A DNA stretch of 64,000 nt from CAYUZU01 sp964448675 (GTDB lineage Bacteria; Planctomycetota; Phycisphaerae; UBA1845; Fen-1342). The stretch lies in assembly GCA_964448675.1 (NCBI GenBank), contig CAYUZU010000002.1:62001-126000 (forward strand), written 5' to 3'. The position numbers and the translations under genes were made by a program. Under the pieces are notes generated by a model that saw nothing but the letters and a program-made list of their open reading frames with translations, was not told the origin of the DNA and searched no databases. Below, piece after piece: positions 33,113 through 42,309 of this stretch. The first letter of the stretch is position 1, and each line of letters starts with the position of its first letter.

Positions 33113-35959
33113 CTAGGGCTTCTCCGCCGGCGCTTGGGCCGCGGGCGCCTCCGCCTGGTCGGCGGGCGTCGCCACAACCGCGATGGTCCGCGACGGCGTG
33201 TAGTACCTCGCGAAAGTGTCGCGGACGCGGTCGACCGAAATCACCTGGTATGACTGCACAATATCGCGCAGCATGTCGAGCGACATGTCGTGCAGGTTCA
33301 TCGTCTGCATCGTGCTCAGCCAGAAGCCGGGATCCTCGAGCTGCCGCTCGAGCCCGTTGGCGATTTGCCGCTTGGCCGCCGCGAGCTCCTCGGCGGTGGG
33401 ACCGGACTCGGCAAACTCGCTGTAAATGCGCTTCATCTCCGCGAGCACCTGTTCGCCCTGGCCCGGCTGCTGGGTCGGGGCGGCGGCGAAGAAGTAGCCC
33501 ATGTTCTCGTAGGCCTGGGCCGGGAGGCTGCGCACACCGATATCGCGGACCAGCTGCTGCTTCTCGCCGAGGGCCGCGCCGAGCCGGTTTCGCAGGATGA
33601 CGGACGCCAGGTTCAGTGCGCGGACGTCCGCGACGTCACGCGCGTGGCAACCGACGAAACCGTAGATCACCACGTCCAGCGGCTGGGCCATCCTGGCCTC
33701 GACGGTGCGCTCGTACGGGCCGGCGCTGCGCTTGACCTGCCGCAAGGCGTCGAGCTGCTTGGCCTGGCGCGGCCGCTCCGGCAGCGACGCGACGTACTTC
33801 TCGAGCAGCGGCTCGAGGGCGTCCCACTCGACGTCCCCCACGACCGCGACCTCGAGCGGTGCCGAGCCGGTCAGGTGCTCGAACCAGGCCTGTGACCGCG
33901 CGATGGATTGCTGCTCGATGATCTCCGGCGTCATCATGACCAGGTGCCGCGGATCGCCACCGCTGAGCAGGTCGACGAACGCGCCGAAGGCGGCGTATTG
34001 CGGCTGGTCCTTCATCTGTTCGAACTGGTCGAGCGCGGCCTGCTTCCAGTCGGCGAACATGCGCTCCTCGAGCTTGCCCGCGGCGAGCACGGCGTGGGCG
34101 AGCTTGAACGCGGCCTCGAGATCGCCCTGACGAGCACGCAGCGAGAGCGTCAGGGCGTCATCCTGGCTCTGCCCGGTGGCCTGCACGGCCTTGTTCGCCA
34201 TGAGCTCGCGGATATCCGCCGAGCGCAGGCGCTTCGTCGCCGGCTGCAGCAGAATCAGCGAGGCGACCGCGGTCTGTCCGGCGGTCTTGGGTGTTTCCTC
34301 GATCTGGCCGCCGGCCAGCGACATGGCGATGAGCACGAGGTCCTGTTCGCTGGGCATCATGCGGTGGTGAACGCGGACGCCGTTGCTGAGCCACGCGCTG
34401 GTGACTTTCAGTTCCTCATCGTACGTCTTCTCGGCGATCGCGCCGGGCGTGGGCTCTTCTGCGAGCAGGGTCTCGGGGCGTTCGACCCAGGCGGGCGGCT
34501 CGACCTGCATGTCGAGCATCGGCTTGGCCTTGGCCAGCAGCGTCTCGGCCGTGGGCGTTTCGATGCCGGGCTGCTCCGGCATGGTCAGCACGAACGCGAG
34601 CGCGTCCAGCTTGAACCGGTCCTGGAAGGTCTGGGTGACTTGGTCGACGGTGATCTCCGCCAGCAGGCGCTGGAACAGATCGAGCTCCTGCCGGGGCGAC
34701 ATGTACGGCTCGCCACTGCTCAGGGCCGTCACCATCTGGTCGGCGAGCTGCGCCGACGTGCGCTGATCCGCCTCGTCGACCAGCTTCTGGCGCGCCTCGA
34801 GGAACTCGGTCTTCACGGCTTCGTACTCCTCGGGCAGGAAGCCGTGCTGGCGGGCACGATTCAGTTCCTCCATGAGATCTTCGGCGTAGGCCTGCCACTT
34901 GTCGGGTGGGCCCGCGGCGCCGGCCGTGGCCAGGCCCGCAACATTGAGGAACCGCATCGCGTTGGCAAAGCCCGACACGAAAGCGGTGTCGCCGTCCTTG
35001 ATCCGTTCGCGGAAGCGCCGGCCCATGATCCAACTGCCGAGCTGCTCGAGCAGCTCCGTGCCGGCGAGCGCGACGCTGGTGGTCGGCGGCCGCGGCCCCA
35101 GCACACGGTAAATCGCGAGGTTCGACTGCGGATACTCGGGGTCGGTCAGGACGTGCGCCTGGTGCTCCGCGAACGGGCGCAGGCCGAGGTCCGGCTCTTC
35201 CGGCGCGGGCGTCTCGGCGCGGTACTGCCCGAACCACCGCTCGACCAGCGGCTGGTACGGCGCCAGCTCGGCATCGCCGGCGACGACGAGCGCGACACGC
35301 TCCGGCCGGAACCACTTGCGGTAATAGTCGCGCAGCCCTGTTGCGTCCGCCTGCTTCACCGTCTCCTCGGTACCCAGCGGCGTGCGCTTGCCCGCGTAGG
35401 TGTCGCCAAAGACCTCCTCGAAGAAGGCGTCGCGCACGCGCTGCTGGGCGCTGACGCCGTCATAGAGTCGCGAAAGCATCGTGCCGCGCACGCGGTCGAC
35501 CTGCTCCTGCTCGATGGTCATGCGAAACGCGATGTCACTCAGCAGCTTGAGCGCCTGCTCGACGGTTTCTTCGTTGATCTCCTGGAGCTGCACCGCGAAG
35601 CTCGTGTTCAGGAAGCCGGAGTTGGCGTTCTTGCCGGGGCCGAACTCGATCTCGTGCTCGCGGAAAAAAGCCTCCATCTGCATGGCGGTGAAGTTCTCGG
35701 TGCCGCGGAACGCGAGGTGCTCGAGGAACACGGGGTAGCCGCGCTGATCGAGCGCCGTGTGCACCGACCCGACGTCGATATACAACAGCAGGGTGAGCTT
35801 GCCTTCCGGATTGTCGTGCGGCCGCCACATCCAGCGCACGCCGTTGTCGAGCGTGCCCTGCTTCACCGCGGGGCTGGTGGGGAGCTCCTCGGCGGCCAGC
35901 GGCGCGGCCAGGAGCGCGAGTGTGGCGACCACAATCAGCGGCTTGAACGAGCGTAGCAT
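33113..35959 (-). CDS. M16 (insulinase-like) peptidase family protein, altered zinc site
   Basis: Secreted two-half M16 protein of 948 residues with a signal peptide (IVVATLALLAAPLAA). The first half keeps the family fold (TLDNGVRWMWR, HLAFRGTENF, GFLNTSFAVQLQ) and the second half has GVRVHHRMMPSE. The zinc motif HxxEH should lie at residues 77-81, but it reads VFLEH: the first His is Val while Glu and the second His stay. The second half has no HxxEH either. The protein may be inactive, act as a chaperone-like pseudopeptidase, or use another ligand. It is followed by the PhzF gene on the same strand. Confidence 0.9.
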   Translation of the reverse strand: MLRSFKPLIVVATLALLAAPLAAEELPTSPAVKQGTLDNGVRWMWRPHDNPEGKLTLLLYIDVGSVHTALDQRGYPVFLEHLAFRGTENFTAMQMEAFFREHEIEFGPGKNANSGFLNTSFAVQLQEINEETVEQALKLLSDIAFRMTIEQEQVDRVRGTMLSRLYDGVSAQQRVRDAFFEEVFGDTYAGKRTPLGTEETVKQADATGLRDYYRKWFRPERVALVVAGDAELAPYQPLVERWFGQYRAETPAPEEPDLGLRPFAEHQAHVLTDPEYPQSNLAIYRVLGPRPPTTSVALAGTELLEQLGSWIMGRRFRERIKDGDTAFVSGFANAMRFLNVAGLATAGAAGPPDKWQAYAEDLMEELNRARQHGFLPEEYEAVKTEFLEARQKLVDEADQRTSAQLADQMVTALSSGEPYMSPRQELDLFQRLLAEITVDQVTQTFQDRFKLDALAFVLTMPEQPGIETPTAETLLAKAKPMLDMQVEPPAWVERPETLLAEEPTPGAIAEKTYDEELKVTSAWLSNGVRVHHRMMPSEQDLVLIAMSLAGGQIEETPKTAGQTAVASLILLQPATKRLRSADIRELMANKAVQATGQSQDDALTLSLRARQGDLEAAFKLAHAVLAAGKLEERMFADWKQAALDQFEQMKDQPQYAAFGAFVDLLSGGDPRHLVMMTPEIIEQQSIARSQAWFEHLTGSAPLEVAVVGDVEWDALEPLLEKYVASLPERPRQAKQLDALRQVKRSAGPYERTVEARMAQPLDVVIYGFVGCHARDVADVRALNLASVILRNRLGAALGEKQQLVRDIGVRSLPAQAYENMGYFFAAAPTQQPGQGEQVLAEMKRIYSEFAESGPTAEELAAAKRQIANGLERQLEDPGFWLSTMQTMNLHDMSLDMLRDIVQSYQVISVDRVRDTFARYYTPSRTIAVVATPADQAEAPAAQAPAEKP

Positions 35960-36111
35960 CTTCAGATTCCTGCAACGGATGGTTGAATGGGCGTTGACCT
36001 CACGTTCCCGAATGGGGCAGTATAACCGCCGGCGTCGTTCCTGCGAACCGGGCTAACCAAACGCTCACACAGGGGCGATCTCGTGCGGCTTCGTCGCCGG
36101 TAGGAGGTCAC

Positions 36112-38169
36112 ATGGCTGCCGTCACCGTTCGCAATGGAGCGCTGTGGGTGGACGAAATGCGCGTTCCGCTGTTTGCCGGCGAATGCCATTACTGGCGCGT
36201 GAACCCGGCCCGCTGGGGCGCCATTCTCGACAGTATGCGGCAGCTCGGCCTGAACGTGGTCGCCACCTATGTCGCGTGGGAGTACCACGAAGTCGAGCCC
36301 GGCCGCTTCGACTTCACCGGGCAGACCGAGCCGCCACGGAATCTGGTCGGCTTTCTCGACCTGCTGCAGCAGCGCGACTTCTGGATTTTCATCCGTCCTG
36401 GGCCGTACATCTATGCCGAGTGGACCCACGCCGGCGTGCCGCGCCGCGTCGTGACGTTGCCCCGGCTCGGCGCGGAGTACCGGCGGGCGGCCCGCGTCTG
36501 GATGCAGGCCGTCACCGAAGTGCTGCGGCCCTACTTCGCGACCAACGGCGGGCGCATCGTGCTGTTTCAGCCCGACAACGAGATGGACCTCTTCTCGCAC
36601 TGGTTCGAGCGGGACTGCGGACTCGACGGCTCCGCCCCGGGCTTCTTCCAGCAGTTCACTCGCGAGGCGTACGGCGATGTGGCCACGCTCAATGCCGCCT
36701 GGGGCACGGACTTCGCGTCGCTTGATGATGCCACGCCACACGCGACGCGCCTCAACCAGCACGATCCCGGCGGCCTGACGCGGCACAAGGACTACTGGCG
36801 CTTCCAGCACTGGGCAACGGCGACGGCCGTGCGCTGGCACGTCGACACCTATCGCGAGCTCGGCGTCGACCTGCCCCAGGTCGCGAACTACTACCCCGGC
36901 GGCGACGTGCAGAACTGGCGCGAGGTCGCCAGACAGGTCGATCTCTGCGGCATCGACTGGTATCCGCGGCAGTCCTTTGGCCATAACCCGTCCGAGCACC
37001 AGCGTTTCCTCGATACCTGCCGCTATCAGCGCGCGTTTTCGCCGCTGGCGTTCATCGCGGAGTTCGAATGCGGCGTGTGGCACGGCTTTCACGATTACGT
37101 CGGGGCGCTGGGACCACAGCACTATCGCCTGCTGGCCTGTTCGGCCCTATTGGCGGGGATTCAGGGATTCAACTGGTACATGTTCGTCGGGCGCGACAAC
37201 TGGCTGTATTCGCCGGTCAACGAGCGCGGTGAAGCGCGGCCGGACCTGGCGGACGTTTTCCACGGAATCCACCGTGTCGTCGCCGAAATCGACCCGCCGG
37301 CGCTGGAGAAGCTCACACCTTGCTGTGTGCTGCTCGAACCCGTGCATATCGGCACCGATCGCATCCTGCACGACAATCCGGTGCTCAGCGCCATGTACGC
37401 GTCGGATGTCGATTTCGAGGTCTTCGATCCCGAGATCGGCGCGGTCGAAAAGCCGCTGATGATCTACGCCGCCGCCGAGTGGCTGTCGCGCGAATCGCAG
37501 CAACGTCTGGTGGCGTACATGGAAGCAGGCGGGACGCTCGTGCTCTTCCAGCGGTATCCGCAGCGCGACGAGCGCTTTCAGCCGCACAACGGTCTGGACG
37601 TACGGCCGCCGGACCGCGTCCTCTCGCCGCTGGGGAAGAAGCTCGCGCTCGATCTCGGCGCGCGCCAGGCGGTGGTCGAAGGGCCCGTGTGGTGCTGGGA
37701 TGCGCCGCCGGGGGAGCCGCTGGTCGGCACGCAGACCGCCGGGCAGCAGCAGGCGGTCGAAAACGCGGACGAGTGGATGAAGCAGTATGTCGGCAAGCAA
37801 TGGACGTGCGGGTATCGCGAGCCGCGTGGTGCCGGGGCGCTGGTGGTCATCGGGTTGCCGCCGAATGCGGCCCTGGTGCGGGCGGTGCACCAGTGGTGCG
37901 GGTTCCCGATTGCAGTGCAGGCGGACCTGCCGGGTGTACAGACGGCGCTGTTCACCCGCGCCGGCGCCTACTACCTCGTCGCGACGAGTCTCCAGCGGAC
38001 GGATCTCCAGACGCGTGTCGTGCTCGACGGCGTGGACCTGCCGCCGCGGGTGCACCTGCACGATCTCTGGACCGACGCCGCTTGGGAAGCCGACCGCGAC
38101 GCGCTGTATATCTCGTTGCCCGCGGCCGCCGGCGGCGTATGGCGCATCACGGGCGCGAGGCGGGCATAG
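36112..38169 (+). CDS. Glycoside hydrolase, GH35-like beta-galactosidase
   Basis: A 685-residue enzyme with a (beta/alpha)8 barrel related to GH35/GH42. The opening VPLFAGECHYWRV, VVATYVAWEYHEVEPG and RPGPYIYAEW are typical. The acid/base Glu is in LFQPDNEMD (N156-E157), and the nucleophile is one of the Glu in FIAEFECG (near 317-319). Middle and C-terminal beta domains follow. No signal peptide is visible, so it is probably cytoplasmic. The ATG follows TAGGAGGT. It is divergent from the M16 gene. Confidence 0.85.
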   Translation: MAAVTVRNGALWVDEMRVPLFAGECHYWRVNPARWGAILDSMRQLGLNVVATYVAWEYHEVEPGRFDFTGQTEPPRNLVGFLDLLQQRDFWIFIRPGPYIYAEWTHAGVPRRVVTLPRLGAEYRRAARVWMQAVTEVLRPYFATNGGRIVLFQPDNEMDLFSHWFERDCGLDGSAPGFFQQFTREAYGDVATLNAAWGTDFASLDDATPHATRLNQHDPGGLTRHKDYWRFQHWATATAVRWHVDTYRELGVDLPQVANYYPGGDVQNWREVARQVDLCGIDWYPRQSFGHNPSEHQRFLDTCRYQRAFSPLAFIAEFECGVWHGFHDYVGALGPQHYRLLACSALLAGIQGFNWYMFVGRDNWLYSPVNERGEARPDLADVFHGIHRVVAEIDPPALEKLTPCCVLLEPVHIGTDRILHDNPVLSAMYASDVDFEVFDPEIGAVEKPLMIYAAAEWLSRESQQRLVAYMEAGGTLVLFQRYPQRDERFQPHNGLDVRPPDRVLSPLGKKLALDLGARQAVVEGPVWCWDAPPGEPLVGTQTAGQQQAVENADEWMKQYVGKQWTCGYREPRGAGALVVIGLPPNAALVRAVHQWCGFPIAVQADLPGVQTALFTRAGAYYLVATSLQRTDLQTRVVLDGVDLPPRVHLHDLWTDAAWEADRDALYISLPAAAGGVWRITGARRA

Positions 38170-38358
38170 GTACCGGTTGCGGTCGAGCGCGCCACGCGAT
38201 CCGCCGCGTGACCTTTCCCTCGGCCGCCGGATGCAGTAAAACCGCGTCCACAAGAGCAATGGCGTCGCAAGGCGGCCGCGGAACGCACAGCGCAGAACGC
38301 GGTGGCCGTGACGGGCCAGCGGGCCGCCCGTCGCGCGATCGGCGCCGACCGTGCAGCA

Positions 38359-39819
38359 ATGACCAACGAACTACCCAGCATTACCGACGCAGCGCCGGCC
38401 AGCCTGCCGTACGCCACGCGCGACGCCGGCGATCTCAAGCGCGGCGCCGCCGACCTGCTCACCATCGGTTTCGGCACCACCGTCGCGATGTGGGGCGCGG
38501 GCTACCTGGCCCGGCTGTTTGGGCCGGTCGTGCCGGCGCCGGTCATTTTCGCCCTGCTGCTTCTGTTGCAATTGCTCGGCGGTTTCACCGCCGGGCGCTA
38601 TTCTGATCGAGGGGCGCGCGGCGGTGCGCTGGCCGGGCTCATCACCGGCGCGCTCAACCTGCTCATCGTCGGCAGCCTCCTCACCGGCGACACGCCCAAC
38701 GAAATCAAGCGCGGCGCACTGCTGTATGTCCCCGGCACGCTCGCGATCAGCGCGGTGCTCGGTGCGATCGGCGCCGCCATCGGCCGGGCGTGCGGCCCGC
38801 GACCGGCATCCACCCGCACCTGGCATGCCGGCCTGCCGACCGTCGCGGTGGCCGCCGCGTTCCTGCTACTGGGGGCGGGCGGCGTGGTCACGGGCTTTGA
38901 TGAAGGGCTGGCGGTGGTCGACTGGCCCAACACCGAGGGCTACAACATGTTCCTCTACCCGCTGGCCCGCATGACCGGCGGGGTCTACCTGGAGCACTCG
39001 CATCGGCTGCTCGGCTCGCTTGTCGGGCTGACCACCCTCGTCCTGACCATTCACATTCTCCGGACCGACCCGCGCCGCTATGCGCGCCGCACCGCGTGGG
39101 GCGCCCTGGCGATGGTGATCGTGCAAGGCATCCTCGGCGGGCTGCGGGTGACGGGCGTCTTCACGCTCAGCGCCGACCCGGCCGACACCGACCCGAGCGT
39201 CGTGCTGGCGATCGTTCACGGCATCTTCGGCCAGCTCGTCTTCTGCGCCCTGGTCGTGCTCGCGGTAATGCGCTGGCCGACCTGGCACACGGCGGGACCG
39301 CCCGCCGCGGCGCCGGCCGCCAGCACCGATCGCTTCTTCGGGGTCCTGCTGTTGCTGCTGCTGTTTGTGCAACTGGTGCTCGGCACGCTGGTGCGGCATT
39401 TCACCTGGGCCCTGCGGATCCTGCCTTACGGCCTCGAAACCGAGGCTGAGAAGCTCGAAACCTACGGCCAGTGGGCCCTGCACCTGCATATTACCGTCGC
39501 CGTGCTGATCGCCCTGCTCGCCGTCGCCGTCGGTATCCGTGCCTGGGGACTCTACCGCGATCGCCCCGCCCTGCCGCTACTCGGCAGCAGCCTGCTCGTA
39601 CTGGCCGCGGTGCAACTGGTGCTCGGCATCGGTGCCCTCATCGTTACGGGCGATGACAGCCCCACCCGGCGGGCGGCGGCCATCGACGTCGCGGTCACGA
39701 CGGTGCACCAGGTGGTCGGCGCGGCGATCCTGGGTGTGGCGGCGGCGCTGTTGATTTGGAATTATCGCCTGTTGACCACGACGGCGGCGCCGGAGACGGC
39801 CGCGACGGGCCGCCGATAA
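38359..39819 (+). CDS. ctaA: Heme A synthase family protein with extra N-terminal membrane domain
   Basis: COX15/CtaA family oxidation of heme O to heme A, needed for cytochrome oxidase. Four heme-binding His are seen: LEHSHRLLGSLVGL, VHGIFGQLVF, LHLHITVAVL and VHQVVGAAI. These lie in about eight membrane helices in the C-terminal part. Before them, about 150 residues form another four-helix membrane domain not standard in CtaA (VPAPVIFALLLLLQLLGGF, LAGLITGALNLLIVGSLL and similar). Start: ATG before TNELPSITD; ribosome binding site is weak. No cox genes are seen nearby. Confidence 0.82.
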   Translation: MTNELPSITDAAPASLPYATRDAGDLKRGAADLLTIGFGTTVAMWGAGYLARLFGPVVPAPVIFALLLLLQLLGGFTAGRYSDRGARGGALAGLITGALNLLIVGSLLTGDTPNEIKRGALLYVPGTLAISAVLGAIGAAIGRACGPRPASTRTWHAGLPTVAVAAAFLLLGAGGVVTGFDEGLAVVDWPNTEGYNMFLYPLARMTGGVYLEHSHRLLGSLVGLTTLVLTIHILRTDPRRYARRTAWGALAMVIVQGILGGLRVTGVFTLSADPADTDPSVVLAIVHGIFGQLVFCALVVLAVMRWPTWHTAGPPAAAPAASTDRFFGVLLLLLLFVQLVLGTLVRHFTWALRILPYGLETEAEKLETYGQWALHLHITVAVLIALLAVAVGIRAWGLYRDRPALPLLGSSLLVLAAVQLVLGIGALIVTGDDSPTRRAAAIDVAVTTVHQVVGAAILGVAAALLIWNYRLLTTTAAPETAATGRR

Positions 39820-40076
39820 CGCGCAAACGTCATCTTTGCGCGAAACTCGGCAAAAGGCCAACAAACCTGACGCCGCGCCGGGCTGCAGACCTTGACTGAT
39901 CATGCTATGATGCCGCTCTTGCACTCGACGGACTGGTGCAGCACACCGTCCCGCCGAACGGGTGCAGCATCCGTCTTGCCGGCACGGGGACGGTGGTTGG
40001 ACTTGCCAGAAGATGACGCGCGATTGATTGGTCGACGTTCCTCCGCGCGTCCGGATTCCCGCAGGAGTTGCCCGAG

Positions 40077-42236
40077 ATGACGCAGATTGGCCCGCCTGAA
40101 CAATTGTACAAAGCCGAGGGGACCGACCTCGAACCGCTCTTTGCACCGCGCTCGATCGCGGTGGTCGGCGCGTCGCGCACGCCCGGCTCGGTCGGTAACG
40201 CGATCGTGTCGAACCTGATCTATGGCGGTTACACCGGTGTGGTCTACCCGGTGAACCCGAAGGCAAAGAGCATCCTCGGCAACCGCTGCGTCAAGACGGT
40301 CGACGCGATCGACGACGAGCTGGACCTGGCGGTACTCGTCATCCCCGCCCCGTACATCCAGGGCGTGGTCGAGGCCTGTGCCAACAAGGGTACCCGCCAC
40401 TTCGTCGTGATCTCGGCCGGCTTCAAAGAGGTGGGCGGCGAAGGCGTCAAGCGGGAGAACGACCTCAAGGCATTCGCCGCTGAGCGTGGGCTGACCATCG
40501 TCGGCCCCAACTGCCTCGGTATCATCAACACGGCCCCGACGGTCAACATGAACGCGACCTTCGGCCGCGGCATGCCGCGCTCGGGGCCGTTCGGGCTGAT
40601 CTCGCAGAGCGGTGCGTTGTGCACGGCCCTGCTGGACTACGCGAAGGGCGTGGGCATCGGCTTCTCGCGGTTCGTCAGCTTCGGCAACAAGGCCGCCGTC
40701 AGCGAGAACGACCTGCTGCTCGCGCTGGCCGCGGACCCGTTCACCAAGGCCATTCTGATGTACGTCGAGGAGCTGTCGCACGGCCAGGCGTTCATCGACA
40801 CCTGCCACAAGATCACCCACGGCGCCAACCCCAAGCCCATTATCGCGATCAAGACCGGTCGCACGGAGGCCGGCGCCGCGGCCGCCGCCTCGCACACCGG
40901 CTCGCTGGCCGGGTCGGACGAGGTGTACGACGCGGTGCTGGCGCAGGCCGGCGTGCTGCGGGTGGATTCGGTCAAGGAGCTGTTCGACAGTGCCGAGGTG
41001 TTCGTCGACCCGAGCCTGCCGGCCGGGCGGCGCACGGCGGTCGTGACCAACGCGGGCGGGCCCGGGATCATGGCGACGGATGCCTGCATCCGCAATGGGA
41101 TGAACCTGCCCAAGTTCCAGGAGTACACGCTCAAGTCGCTGCGTTACCAGCTTCCGCCCACGGCCAGTGTCAAGAACCCGGTCGACGTGATCGGGGATGC
41201 CAAGCACGATCGTTATCGCGCGGCGCTGGATGCCGTGTCGTCCGACGAGAATGTCGACCAGGTCATGGTCATCGTGACGCCACAGACCATGACCGACGTC
41301 ACCGAGATTGCCAACGTCATCCGCGAGACCAAGAGCTTCTGCGGCAAGCCGATTGTCGGCTGCCTGATGGGCCTGGTCGATGTCGGGCCGGGTGTCGAGC
41401 TGCTCCGCAAGGGCGGCGTGCCATCGTACGCCTTTCCCGAGGATGCGATGCACGCGATGGCGGCCAAGTGCCGCTTCGCCGAGTGGGCGCGCCAGCCCAC
41501 CCTCGAGTACAAGCAGTTTGACGTCGACAAGGAGGCGACCGCCAAGATCTTCGACGAGGAGCTCGCCGCCGGCCGCACGCAACTTGTCGAGCTCAAGGCG
41601 CTCGACGCGTTCCGCCACTACGGCTTCCCGATCGTGCCGTACGAGCTCGGCACCAGTGCCGACCACGCCGCCGAGGCGGCCGCCAAGATCGGCTTTCCGG
41701 TGGTGATGAAGATTTCGGGGCCGAAGATCCTGCACAAGACCGACGTGGGCGGCGTCAAGCTGAACCTGGAAAACGAGGACCAGGTGCGCAGCGCCTACAA
41801 AGAGATGATCGCCTCCGTCCGTGACAAGATGGGCGACGACGTCGAGGTCTGGGGCGTCCTTGTGCAGAAGATGCTGCCCAAGGGCAAGGAGATCATCCTC
41901 GGCATGACCCGCCAGCCGCAGATGGGCCCGCTGCTCATGTTCGGCCTCGGCGGCATCTACACCGAGGCGCTCAAGGACGTGTCCTTCCGCCTCGCGCCGA
42001 TCCGCGAGAACGTCGCCAAGGAGATGCTGCGCGACATCCGCTCGTACAAGCTGCTCACCGGCGTTCGCGGCGAAGCGCCGTCCGACCAGGACGCCATCGC
42101 CGAGTGCCTGCTGCGTCTTTCGCAGCTGGTGACCGACCACCCGCGCATCAAGGAGCTGGATATCAACCCGCTGATCGTCTATGCCAAGGGCGAGGGGGCG
42201 ATGGTCGCCGACGCCCGCGTCATCCTCAGCGAATGA
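40077..42236 (+). CDS. Acetyl/acyl-CoA synthetase (ADP-forming), alpha-beta fusion
   Basis: Makes ATP and free acid from acyl-CoA or the reverse. The N-terminal CoA-binding domain has FAPRSIAVVGASRTPGSVGN and PVNPKAKSILG, and the middle has FGLISQSGALCTALLDYA with GASHTGSLAG-like KTGRTEAGAAAAASHTG following. The C-terminal ATP-grasp part has GFPVVMKISGPKILHKTDVG and GVLVQKMLPKGKEIILGM. Length is 719 residues. ATG with AGGAG upstream was preferred to a TTG three codons earlier. The next gene is an acyl-CoA transferase-like protein, so the pair probably serves acetate/acetyl-CoA conversion. Confidence 0.88.
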   Translation: MTQIGPPEQLYKAEGTDLEPLFAPRSIAVVGASRTPGSVGNAIVSNLIYGGYTGVVYPVNPKAKSILGNRCVKTVDAIDDELDLAVLVIPAPYIQGVVEACANKGTRHFVVISAGFKEVGGEGVKRENDLKAFAAERGLTIVGPNCLGIINTAPTVNMNATFGRGMPRSGPFGLISQSGALCTALLDYAKGVGIGFSRFVSFGNKAAVSENDLLLALAADPFTKAILMYVEELSHGQAFIDTCHKITHGANPKPIIAIKTGRTEAGAAAAASHTGSLAGSDEVYDAVLAQAGVLRVDSVKELFDSAEVFVDPSLPAGRRTAVVTNAGGPGIMATDACIRNGMNLPKFQEYTLKSLRYQLPPTASVKNPVDVIGDAKHDRYRAALDAVSSDENVDQVMVIVTPQTMTDVTEIANVIRETKSFCGKPIVGCLMGLVDVGPGVELLRKGGVPSYAFPEDAMHAMAAKCRFAEWARQPTLEYKQFDVDKEATAKIFDEELAAGRTQLVELKALDAFRHYGFPIVPYELGTSADHAAEAAAKIGFPVVMKISGPKILHKTDVGGVKLNLENEDQVRSAYKEMIASVRDKMGDDVEVWGVLVQKMLPKGKEIILGMTRQPQMGPLLMFGLGGIYTEALKDVSFRLAPIRENVAKEMLRDIRSYKLLTGVRGEAPSDQDAIAECLLRLSQLVTDHPRIKELDINPLIVYAKGEGAMVADARVILSE

Positions 42237-42309
42237 CCATTGCCGCTCGTGCGCCGATTCGAAATTGAAGCCGCCCGAAACCACGCGGTTGTGTTTGGAG
42301 ACTCTGATT

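Noticed and set aside
33908..35956. A 682-codon plus-strand frame opposite the M16 gene
   Set aside because: The M16 protein has clear family motifs and a signal peptide; this frame has none and reflects the codon bias on the other strand.
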